This document shows, in pieces, positions 42,622 to 58,100 of a stretch of DNA of 64,000 bases (within the stretch, counting starts at the first letter, position 1; each line of letters begins with the position of its first letter). The stretch spans positions 11,597,700-11,661,699 of the forward strand of contig OW285191.1 of NCBI GenBank assembly GCA_935421135.1. Reading direction: 5' to 3'. The position numbers were made by a program, and so were the translations under genes. Origin of the DNA: Bugulina stolonifera (Eukaryota; Bryozoa; Gymnolaemata; Cheilostomatida; Bugulidae). The notes below the pieces were generated by a model. It searched no databases and was not told the origin of the DNA. It worked only from the letters and a program-made list of their open reading frames with translations.

Positions 42622-42890
42622 CGTGCTTTTGCAACCTAACTTTCACGCACAGTTTAGCATGCTCAATAATTATTTGACCAACTTTCGGCTCAGGTGTCAC
42701 AAACACACCGTCCTAAGCCAAATGCAAAATCTTTCTTTTTGTGTGAGAAACTTCAGTGCACCGGTGACTTAGGAATGGTTTCCTCGTGCCAAGCAAAATT
42801 CTAAGTCAAAAGTCCATTCAGCCTAGGCCAAGCGGCCATATTGAGATTTTTATTTGCAACTTGGGTTGGTCCAAGAGTTTACGAAGATAC
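42622..42890 (+). mobile_element. MITE, copy 1 (diverged)
   Basis: Base by base this matches the reverse complement of the MITE at 63006–63274 and has the same length, 269 bp. Shared blocks include AAACACACCG, GCAAAATCTT, CCAAGCAAAAT, GGCCATATTGAGA/GGCCATCTTGTAA and, at the end, TCCAAGAG–TACGAAGA. The ends have decayed (CGTGCTTTTGCAACCT against GGTGTCTTCGCGACCT). It lies upstream of the NRDE2 coding exons and near the LINE. Confidence 0.8.
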
Positions 42891-43331
42891 AAATAATAAT
42901 TGTAATTATATTATTGAAATAACTATAATTTCAACTAAACATAATTCTATTTTCAATCATATGGCATATCTAATCATATCAATTTATCATATGCAAGTAG
43001 AAATAAAAATCTGTGAATTTGCGAGCACTTCACCTTATGAGTGGTACATATTCCGATCACTATTTAGTATTTATTTATTGCTACATTTTAAAATACATGC
43101 CATAGATTCTCAGAAACTATTTTTTGATCTGACTATGTTTGGTAGTTGTTGAAAATAAAAAAGTCCGCAATTTATACTTCCGGTTCCGGTAATGGAAGAC
43201 GCCAAAATTTAAAAACCTATACCTTTTGGTTCAAAATTCTTGTAATTTAGCTACTAGGGTAGGGTGTGCCTCATTTTGATCTGAAAAAATAATCATACTA
43301 ATTAAGTGAGTGTATTGCACCACTAAATCGA

Positions 43332-44341
43332 ATGATGCCTGCGGAGGTTAGTGAGACCAATACAACGAGTGAGACCATCTGTAAAACATGCGGAGAGACT
43401 GAGTGACATATGAACAACAGGAGAGGAAACCAACTCAAGATCAATACCAAGTGGGTATCCTGTGATTTATGTAAGGAGTGGTATCACGGTATTTGCCAAG
43501 ACTTGCAAAACCAAGATGTTACCTATCTTGACAAGAGTGAGCAGCAAAAAAACGAATCATGTGGTTTTGTAGTGCTTGTTTCCCCCAGATTGAGTCTGCA
43601 ATAAGAGGCGAGAGTGGTGAAACCGGTTCATTAGCCTCTGTTGCAGCAAGTACGGCTGCTTCTGGGAAGCTGTCCAACATTGAGAACATGATAAAGAGCA
43701 TGGCCTCGGTTAGTTGTTCCCTTGAGGAAAGAATGCAAAAGTTAGAGAGAACATATGCTGAAGCTCTCAAAAATAGTGATGACAGTATGAAGAAAACACA
43801 AGAGATCAACAATAGTGCCAAAGCTATGATAAAGCAACAACTTGAAACCAACCAGCAAGAAGCAAGACAAAACAACGCCATTGTCTATGGTGTAGCCGAA
43901 AACGAAAATACTACAGCCCTCGAGCAACTCAATAGATTAATGAAGGCAGAGTGTTTCCAGCATGTGAACTTTCAACTCGACAAACGGCCAATCAATGCCA
44001 TGCGGTTGCAACCAAAAAACCCCATCCAAGGAAAGCCATGGCCAATTAAGGTTGAATTCCCTGATGAAGCAAGTAAGTGGGAGTTCATAAAGAGAACCAA
44101 TGCCACGCTGCGACAACAAAACATATTCGTGAAACCTGATGAAAGCAAAGAAAAGAGAGACCAGCAGTATGCACTACGACAAAAGATCAGAGATATGAAA
44201 AATAGCGGTGACACAGAGGGTGAACACAGGATTAGAAATCTCAAAATCCAAAAGAAGGATGTTAAGTCGGGGAAATGGAAAGTGGTGAACATAAGTGCGC
44301 ATCAACTGCTCCAAACCAGATCTCAGTCCACAACAGTCTAA
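43332..44341 (+). pseudogene. LINE ORF1 (PHD finger, coiled coil, RNA-binding region), disrupted
   Basis: Starts at the ATGATG of 43332–43337. A C4HC3 PHD-like finger is spread over two frames: CKTC (43380–43391), CDLC (from 43461), WYHGIC, then FCSAC after a -1 frame change. An in-frame TGA at 43404–43406 falls between the first and second cysteine pairs, and the frame changes at the A run 43546–43552. The rest (43559–44341) is open. It has an amphipathic stretch rich in Glu/Lys/Gln (residues like KMEKLERTYAEAL in style), then a region beginning NNAIVYGV resembling the RRM-like and C-terminal domains of LINE ORF1 proteins. These usually bind RNA and trimerise. The last 67 bases overlap ORF2 in another frame. 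The lesions make full-length product unlikely unless recoded. Confidence 0.8.
43547..43553 (+). other. A_AAA_AAC heptamer at the ORF1 frame change
   Basis: The zero frame reads CAA AAA AAC; the heptamer A AAA AAC has the X XXY YYZ form of canonical -1 slippery sites. A -1 slip leads directly into the frame that completes the PHD finger (CGA ATC ATG TGG TTT TGT). A plain one-base deletion in an A8 tract explains it equally well. Confidence 0.5.
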
Positions 44342-47055
44342 ACATATTTATTGCAAACACAAGATCAGTAAAAGGCAAAACTGAGGAACTCTCATGTGAA
44401 ACATATGACTACGACATTATCTGTCTCACTGAAACCCATCTGGACAAATCAGTATACGACCATCAAATTTTTGATTACAGGAACAAAACTGTCTATAGAA
44501 ATAATAGAAATATTCATGGTGGGGGTGTCCTTATAGCAGTGAATGAGACAATACCAACAGAACTCATATCTCTGAACACTACCGCTGGACTTGAGATAAT
44601 TTTTGTTCGAATGAAAGAGTCCTTATTGGTAGGATGCTACTACCGACCCCCAACTGACAAAGATATTGGAACACTATCAAGCGCCATAGAACAGATTACA
44701 GCAAAATACCCATATGATCACATTCTTGTTGTTGGGGATATGAATATGCCAGGAATTGACTGGAGTACATCAATCCCCCGCATCAAGCCATCCTGCACAC
44801 ATGATAGAGTCCTTCACCAGGAATTCATTTCAGCACTCGCACAAAACACCATGAAACAGCTTATAACTAAACCCACACATATCCATGGAAACACTCTGGA
44901 CCTCATTTGTAGCAACCGACCAGATCGTGTGTTAACCACTGACATCATCTGTCCTGGATTAAGCGACCACTATATCCTAACTGCCTCAGTTGTTCTTGAT
45001 GTGAACAAGCCAGGTCGGTTAGAGTATACAATGAAAATCTACAAAGAAGTGGACATTGACAGTTTTCAATCTGATCTGGGAAAGATTAAACACCAGCTTG
45101 CTGGAATGGATGATGTAAATGAAATGTGGCGGTTGTTCTCGTCTGAACTCACACAGGCAGTCAATAAGCATGTCCCAAAGAGAGTTAAACGCGGTCTCCT
45201 TAACACTGAACCGGTTTGGTTCAACAAAGACAGTCATAGAATGGTGAAAAAGCAAAGAGTTCTATATAATCGATACAAAATCACTGGAGACCCCTGTGAC
45301 TACGACCTGTACCTGGAGCAGAGAAGATGTGCCAAAAAAGCTTTTCGTAAACAAAAAAAAGATTATGTTGAGTCACGTGTGTGTAAACCATTGGCAGAAG
45401 GCAACAGTAAGCCATTTTACAAACACCTCAAAGGGCCAAGTGGTAAAAAACAAGCTATCCGTCTGACTAAGTCAGATGCAACCAAAACAGATGATGCTGT
45501 GGAGTGTGCAAACATTCTTAATTACCACTTCCATCACCAATTCCACAAAGACCACCAGCTCAGCCCACTGCCAGAAAAGTCAATTGCTGATCGTACACAT
45601 AACATTGAAGCCAATGGAGTTGCCAAACTCCTTGTTGGACTCAAGAATGGTAAAGCCCCGGGACCAGATATGCTTCGAAAGGCTGACCTCACCATAGACG
45701 TAAACCAAACAGCTGAGTGCCTTACACACATTTACAACAAATCAATTGAGCAGGGGAGATTGCCGACTGAGTGGAAAACCGCAAATGTGACCCCAATACA
45801 CAAATCAGGAGTGCAAGATGATGCAAATAATTACAGGCCTATCTCACTAACTAGTATTCCATGCAAACTACTGGAGCACATAATCTTTGGGGACCTCCTT
45901 GAGCAAATAGATGGTTTTCTACACAACCGCCAACATGGCTTTCGAAAAGGCCTTTCTTGTGAAACCCAGCTTTGCGCCACCATGCACGACATTCTTAGCG
46001 CAACAGACAAAAATCACAGTGTTCACGCAGCTGTGCTTGATTTCAAGAAGGCATTTGACAGAGTACCTCATGCCCTACTTATCGAGAAGCTGTTTAGTAT
46101 TGATAACCTAGATGATTACATGAAGCGATGGATATATGATTTCTTGTTAGGAAGGACCCAATGTGTAATCCTCAATGGCAAAAAATCAGATAAACTACCA
46201 GTTAACTCCGGCGTACCCCAGGGCTCGGTTCTCGGCCCTGTATTGTTCCTTATTTTCATAAATGATCTTCCAAAAGAAGTAGACTGTGAAGTCGCACTAT
46301 TTGCTGATGACACACTAATGTACCAAGCTATCACTTGCCATGAGGACACCTTGAGATTCCAGAAAAACCTGGAAGCATTGAGCGGCTGGGCTGTTAGATG
46401 GGGAATGGACTTCAACATAAAAAAGAGTAAAATTATTCAGTTCAACAACAAGGGCCTCTCCCCAAGCTACTACCTTGATGGGCAGTTACTAGACACTGTT
46501 GACGAAGTCCGATATCTGGGGGTCCAAATCCAAGCTGACATGAAATTTACCGCACACATTCAGAGGAAAGTTATAACCGCAAAACAACAACTGGGAATGG
46601 TGAAGAGGGCACTTTTCTGGGCTCCCAAGAAGGCTAAATTACAAGCTTACAAAGCGCTTTGCCTCCCACATCTGGAGTATGCAGCGGCTGCTTGGGATCC
46701 TTGTTGCAAACAAGAAATCTCTAGTATTGAGCTGCTGCAGGACCAAGCGGTGAGATTCATTGCAAATATCAAAGGGAGGTTTGGAGTGGAAGAAGCGAAA
46801 ACCAAACTTGGTCTGGTTCCACTGCTTAAGAGAAGAAAAGACCAAAGAGTGAATCTTCTGATGCGCATCCTCTCGAAGGAAGAGCACCACCCTTCTCTGT
46901 CGGCTTCCTATGATAACATCATCAACAAGCCAATCACCACAATGGCCACCAGATCTCAGACTCGTGGGCTCCCTGCCACATTCCGTACAAACGGCTCATT
47001 ATTCCACAATAGCTTTCTGCCGCGAACCATTCGAGATCTTAAGGGAGAAAAATAA
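44275..47055 (+). CDS. LINE ORF2: endonuclease–reverse transcriptase, intact
   Basis: 926 residues without a stop. The endonuclease domain has NIFIANTRSVKGK (N28), LTETHLD (E53), VVGDMNMPGIDW (G154-D155-M156-N157) and SDH (S230–H232), the metal- and DNA-binding residues of the EEP fold. The reverse transcriptase has NGKAPGPD, NYRPISLTSIPCKLLEHII, HGFRKGLSCETQL, AVLDFKKAFDRVPH, SGVPQGSVLGPVLF and the catalytic FADD (F676–D679), then YLGVQI and the C-terminal NSFLPRTIRDLK. It acts by nicking target DNA and priming reverse transcription from the nick. The ATG at 44275 lies inside the ORF1 end, a 67-base overlap in a different frame, so re-initiation or a similar mechanism would be expected. All catalytic residues I can identify are present; the protein could be active and could also mobilise other RNAs. 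Confidence 0.95.
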   Translation: MESGEHKCASTAPNQISVHNSLNIFIANTRSVKGKTEELSCETYDYDIICLTETHLDKSVYDHQIFDYRNKTVYRNNRNIHGGGVLIAVNETIPTELISLNTTAGLEIIFVRMKESLLVGCYYRPPTDKDIGTLSSAIEQITAKYPYDHILVVGDMNMPGIDWSTSIPRIKPSCTHDRVLHQEFISALAQNTMKQLITKPTHIHGNTLDLICSNRPDRVLTTDIICPGLSDHYILTASVVLDVNKPGRLEYTMKIYKEVDIDSFQSDLGKIKHQLAGMDDVNEMWRLFSSELTQAVNKHVPKRVKRGLLNTEPVWFNKDSHRMVKKQRVLYNRYKITGDPCDYDLYLEQRRCAKKAFRKQKKDYVESRVCKPLAEGNSKPFYKHLKGPSGKKQAIRLTKSDATKTDDAVECANILNYHFHHQFHKDHQLSPLPEKSIADRTHNIEANGVAKLLVGLKNGKAPGPDMLRKADLTIDVNQTAECLTHIYNKSIEQGRLPTEWKTANVTPIHKSGVQDDANNYRPISLTSIPCKLLEHIIFGDLLEQIDGFLHNRQHGFRKGLSCETQLCATMHDILSATDKNHSVHAAVLDFKKAFDRVPHALLIEKLFSIDNLDDYMKRWIYDFLLGRTQCVILNGKKSDKLPVNSGVPQGSVLGPVLFLIFINDLPKEVDCEVALFADDTLMYQAITCHEDTLRFQKNLEALSGWAVRWGMDFNIKKSKIIQFNNKGLSPSYYLDGQLLDTVDEVRYLGVQIQADMKFTAHIQRKVITAKQQLGMVKRALFWAPKKAKLQAYKALCLPHLEYAAAAWDPCCKQEISSIELLQDQAVRFIANIKGRFGVEEAKTKLGLVPLLKRRKDQRVNLLMRILSKEEHHPSLSASYDNIINKPITTMATRSQTRGLPATFRTNGSLFHNSFLPRTIRDLKGEK

Positions 47056-47273
47056 TTCTGCAACATACACTGCCAACAATGCCAATACATAAAAACAGGG
47101 CCGTCACAGGACCTGTGCTGAGGCCACTACAGCATAAAAATTGACACTTAATCATATTTAGCAAAAGCTAACACAAATTTTGTTACTACAGTTTACTCAA
47201 ATGAGGCACGTCCCTTCCACTCACCCTAGTAGTCTAACGTGATGACTACTCTAAGTATGCTTAAGTAAGTAAG

Positions 47274-48392
47274 TATCCAGCATCATGAGAATATTAGATT
47301 AATCCTATCTGTATTATTTTATCTTACATTATTGAATTAACCTAAAACTAATAAGTTATAATTGATATCATATACAACAAACATTATGATTACCATTATA
47401 ATAAAAATAGGCCTATAGAATAGTAATGTATTGTATAATTAATAGTTATAATAATAATTAATAATCTAATGGTTATGATAATAAAACAATTATAATTATT
47501 AATAGAATATATGCATTTACATATAATGGAAGTGGAAATAAAAATGATTAAGTTTTCATCATACAATAAAAAAAGACCTGGAACTCTGATAGTTCTTCTT
47601 TCGCCTTAACCTAGGGACTAAGGTCTAGGAACTTGGCCAAGACAAGACATCATCAGGATCATGAGAGGCACCTGACCTTTTAGTTGTTCTGTGGGTGTCC
47701 CATCCTCATTTTGTTTGGAATTTACGCATGGAAATAAAGACATGTGGCTAAGTAGAAGGCTTTAAGTACAGGGAAGGAACGTATTGTGAGAATTTTCTTT
47801 TAGGAGTAAATGTTAGATAATAATTCTATTTTTGGTGCAAACCTGTGAAAAACACAAGAAGTTCGATTTAACCTTGACATTGAGAAATGACCAGAAAAAT
47901 AGATCAACGTTTCGTTGTGAACGCCCCATTCCAATCAAGATTGCGCGTAGAACCAAAGCAAAGTCATGAGTGCACAACTTCAGACTTACGCCATTTCCTA
48001 GCCTCTTGCAGAGCCATTGTTTATTTGGAAATACAATATACGCGTACTGCCGTACATGTATGTTGTTGTTAGACAGGATGCAAAGTTTTTCGGTTAATTC
48101 AACCATTGGGGATAATTGTATGATGTCTATCTCCAGTATCTTCAAGAATGACCGCTAACCTTTTGGATACACATGTTCAGTAAGTAAGTAAGTGGGTGGT
48201 GGAATAAGTCTGATAGGAGGGAGAGAGAGAAAAAAAGTCTACACATTTATTTACACACTTGTTTTATTTTACAGTTATTATATAAAAAGAAAAAGTGGAC
48301 AGAATTGTAAAAAAAAATCATTGTTCTATAATATATACAACTTTAATTAACCGCAGTACACAGTTCTTTGTACACAGGCGACAATAGAGGTA
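47274..48392. other. Intergenic, LINE end to KAT5 3' end
   Basis: AT-rich with no exon recognised. A second (TAAG)n-like tract, CAGTAAGTAAGTAAGTGG, lies at about 48176–48192 and could be the tail of another truncated LINE of the same type, but I could not match the sequence before it to the intact element. Confidence 0.5.
48246..48251 (-). terminator. Candidate poly(A) signal for KAT5
   Basis: AATAAA on the minus strand, about 145 bases after the KAT5 stop. Another AATAAA lies at 48263–48268, still closer to the stop. Confidence 0.45.
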
Positions 48393-54135
<5,743 letters not shown>

Positions 54136-55111
54136 AGATAAATGTGCTTTGCTTTGCCTTTGAATAGTTATTTTTAATAAAACATCAAAATAAAAATTAG
54201 TTACCAACTCTCTTGAATTTGAAGGTAAAAATATGTAATTTTGTGCCTTTGATGTGTCATGAGATTCCAGTCTGCATAATTTGTTTAGAATATATAGAGA
54301 TCAATGGCTTCTTTAGACCGTATTATAGACGTAGAGTTTTCACACTCTCTATGATCATCTGTAATGCAACATAATTGCTATATTTTCGACTGCAGGTTGT
54401 CGCGCAAATCCAATTGCCTAAGGTCAGACAACTTCTGCCACTTTAGTTATGAGCTACATGTACAATTGTACATATGTATGAAAATTGTATAAAATGATGA
54501 GTGACAGTACATTGCCTAAATTATTTTGTTGTAAAATGTAAAGGGCATTCGCAGATTGTAGTCGATATAGTTCTAATTATGCAGTTTATCTCATGTTTGA
54601 AGCAGTAACCCTTTCAGAAATGACTAATGGCACCATGTTCATGAAGAGGAGTGTAATGTACAAAATTTAGATGAAGATTTTCTCTCATTCAGTTGAACTA
54701 AATCAGCTTAAATAATAGCAATGTTTATGGCAACAGCAGCAAGTGTTGGCCAAACGCTTGAATGGTAACAATTTACATATACAGTGTACATTGTTTATTT
54801 GTGGATAGATTACAACATAGAAAATAGTGATAGATTGAAAAAATCTGAACATTACAATAAAACCAAGCCCCTCGCCTGTTTCTACAATAATTATAAGAAA
54901 ATAAATACATTCATTCAAGCATGGAGCAGCGATTCTAATTCAATTTATGACAAATAAATAAGCTACAGGTGACCCATATCATTGTCATCATAGTTCTAAC
55001 TAAATATAGTGAGCAGAGTCCCTGTTCCTAATGGCTGTATGTTGACAACTTGACATACATCATTATAACCATCAGAGGAAGATGATAATGTAACGAAAAT
55101 ACTTTATCAGA
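54136..55111. promoter_or_regulatory. Gap between RALBP1 3' end and KAT5 start (promoter and UTRs)
   Basis: Holds the 5' UTR and promoter of KAT5 and the 3' UTR of RALBP1. A CG-containing patch near 54400–54425 (minus strand CAATTGGATTTGCGCGAC) has a CCAAT-like word read on the plus strand and could mark the promoter. No TATA box near a plausible start. Confidence 0.35.
54794..54799 (-). terminator. Candidate poly(A) signal for RALBP1
   Basis: AATAAA on the minus strand, about 310 bases after the RALBP1 stop. I saw no closer canonical signal. Confidence 0.35.
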
Positions 55112-58100
55112 CTATATAAGGCTGTATTCCTCAGCCTGAGATCCTAACATCTGCTGTTGTAGGAGACGTATCTGTATCTTCACATTAACACACCCCATTC
55201 TCTCCTCATGGATCTTCTTGACCATCTCAGTATTTGTTGTCTGCAGACAATAAAGTGTAGCATGTAGTAGACACACAGAGGGTACGATTTTTAATGTGAA
55301 ACACGGATATGCACATCTGTAGCTACTGAGGTGTGTAAGGACAAAACCTAAATTTATGAACACATGGGCTTAGATCTTAAACTAAAGTTGTCCTCTCATT
55401 ATTGGTTTTATCAAAATAGGAAAACACAGCACCACATTATGATAAGCAGTTTTTGAGCTCCTGGGTTTAATCCCATTTAGTAATAATTATATATTATATC
55501 ATATATTATTATTCCTGTCAACACACATCCTCTTAAACCAATTTTGACTATGCCCCAGCAGATATGCACACAAAACTTAGTGAACTCTACATAGCTGACG
55601 GCACATACAATTGTATAAACCAAACTTAGAGCAAATAAATATTACAAAGAAATCCTAACACTATGTTAAAGAAGAAAGCTTACATGACTAATAAAATATT
55701 CACCACTTTCAAAAATAGGTTAGAAGTTATCCCCTCTTTTGATTGATATAATGGGCAGGAGGAGATAACTTTAAATTTCGAGTTTATTACATGTATATTA
55801 GCGAAGATGGGAGATGTAATAACTATCATTACCTCATACTCATCATTCTGCTGAGTTAGCTCATGCAAGGTCATCACAAGGTTATCCAGCTCGGTCTGAG
55901 CAGCAGCGTCATCCTCTGGTTCCGTGTCAGATGTGGATGAGTAATACTCGTCTGATGACCCCGTCTCGGAAGATTGACCTGCAGTATTCAGAGCACAGAC
56001 TAGGATGATATACATGCATTAGATGTAGTATACAGAGCACAAGCAAGGGCGATATACATGTATTAAGGTGATATACATGTATTAGGGTGATATACATGTA
56101 TTAGGGTGATATACATGTATTAGGGTGATATACATGTATTAGGATGATATTGATGTATTAGGGTAATATGGGTAATAGGGTAATATGCTCATACATGTAT
56201 TAGATGTAGCATACATATATATATACATATACATAGATCAGCCACATATTTATCATATGCAGATGAACACCATCCTATACACAACAATGTATACCAAACT
56301 CTCTCTCTCTCTCTAGGCTCACCTAAGGTAGTTATTGACCTCAACTCCTCGTATTCCATGATCTCTTCCTTCAGTCGCTCTATCTCAATAATCTCCGTGT
56401 CAATTTTACGTCTCAACTCATCCTCTACAACATAACACCAACCTTATGGCACACAGGTAAAGGAAGGTATCTAGTAACATTCATCTTGCGCTGTGTAGTA
56501 GAAGTTACAGTGCGCCTATTCCAATGATAACTTGCTATTAAATGATATCTCCAGGTAAATATTGGGTAGCACATACTTATAGCAATGAGCTCTTCCTCCT
56601 CCCAGATAAGTTGTGCCTCTTCTGCTATCAGTAGCCTCAGTTCATCGTCATCTGCGATATTATAGACTTGGTCGGATGTCTCAGATAATAAGTTGGCTGC
56701 AAGTGAAGTGAATAGCTTATAAGAGGAGAATGTTGGAACTCAAACTAAAATAATTATGTAGAGCATAAAGCTATAAGAATATGACACACAGTAGATATGT
56801 ATACGTACAGTTGTGATTATCAGAGCCAGCGTGGAGCTTCTCTGGAATCAGAAGTATAGCTGGAGGATTAGTAACAGACTCAACAGGAGGATCGGATGCT
56901 TGTTCTGTGACCTGTGATTGGATGACTGCAGGTTCTTCTATTGTTTCTAATTGGTTAATCTCAGGTCGATCAGCAAGTGGTACTTCATGTACCATTTGTT
57001 CTTCAACCGTCTAAATTAGATAAAAGATTTTGATATTAGATTGAAATAACTTTTAAATGAAAAAAGTGTTGAATGATTTATTAGTATACCAGCGATGAGT
57101 TGAATCAATATTATCAATGATACCTTTGGTGGCTCCTCATTTTCAGTGGCTACTTCAGCTGTAGGGAGATCAGAAGTAACAGCTGTGGTAGGGATATCAG
57201 AAGTAACAGCTGTAGTAGGGATATCAGAAGTAACAGCTGTGGTAGGGATATCAGAAGTAACAGCTGTGGTAGGGATATCTGAACTGACCACTGGCCGAGC
57301 ATCTGAGAGACTCTGCTGAGATGTGCTCTCACTCACACCTTCAGCAGTATCTGAAGAAATATCAGAATAGGATGCATTCCAATTAAAATCTAGAACATCA
57401 GGAGTTATCCTATCTTTTTTAAAATTAATAGAAGGGAAGGGCAACTCTAAAAATATCACAAATACTGCTAAAGACACCAATGGCCTACATGTACAAATAA
57501 TAATAAAATAATTAGCTAAATTAGATGTAGTGTGGCGACTGCCATGTTATTTTAGTCACCTCAGTGGAAAAAAACGTTTATAGCAGCAATAGGTGGCATG
57601 AATAAACTTAGGTAGCATCAGTAGCTTTGCACTTCACTGATAGTCTTATTATTACTTGTTTAGCAGTAGTAGTGGTGCTAGTAATAGTATGATTAACAAG
57701 TAATTAACTCACAAGGGGAGAGGGTGACATCAGAGTCTTGACTAGTAGACACTTTCATAGCACCAACATATTCAGGTAGATCACAGGCTACACCACTACC
57801 TTCTGCAACTACAAATATATACAACTAAATCTACATCACTGAATATGGTAGCACCATATACAAAACATGGGCTATTATAGTTATACTAGCGAACTAGTCA
57901 ATCTTTTGCACTTGCTATTGGGATTGCTACTGTAAATGATCCGTGTACACATACATGTAAATAGTACCTAGTACATGTACCTGTACATACACTTTCGATA
58001 ACTGCAATATATTAATATATAACAGTACCATCCAACATGTACATGTACATTGATGTATCTATTGTATGCTTTTCTTTCACCTGACATTGTTTGTATTGAC

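Larger units (their letters stand above)
43251..47273 (+). mobile_element. Non-LTR retrotransposon (LINE, CR1/Jockey-like), nearly full length
   Basis: Two ORFs overlap in the usual LINE order: ORF1 with a PHD-type zinc finger and coiled coil, ORF2 with apurinic-type endonuclease and reverse transcriptase. A short 3' UTR ends in TTAAGTAAGTAAGT near 47260–47273, a microsatellite-style tail like that of CR1-type elements rather than poly(A). PHD domains in ORF1 are known from CR1-like elements. The 5' limit is uncertain; I place it where an inverted match to the 3' region begins. Target duplications were not identified. ORF2 is intact, so insertion is fairly recent. Confidence 0.85.

Noticed and set aside
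42815..42851. Minus-strand ATG (MAAWPRLNGLL) as a possible NRDE2 start
   Set aside because: It lies inside the MITE copy, ends in a stop after 12 codons and has no phase-1 donor.
43404..43406. In-frame TGA in LINE ORF1 read as a selenocysteine codon
   Set aside because: No SECIS element was seen, and a nearby SECISBP2 gene is irrelevant to this mRNA; a nonsense mutation is simpler.
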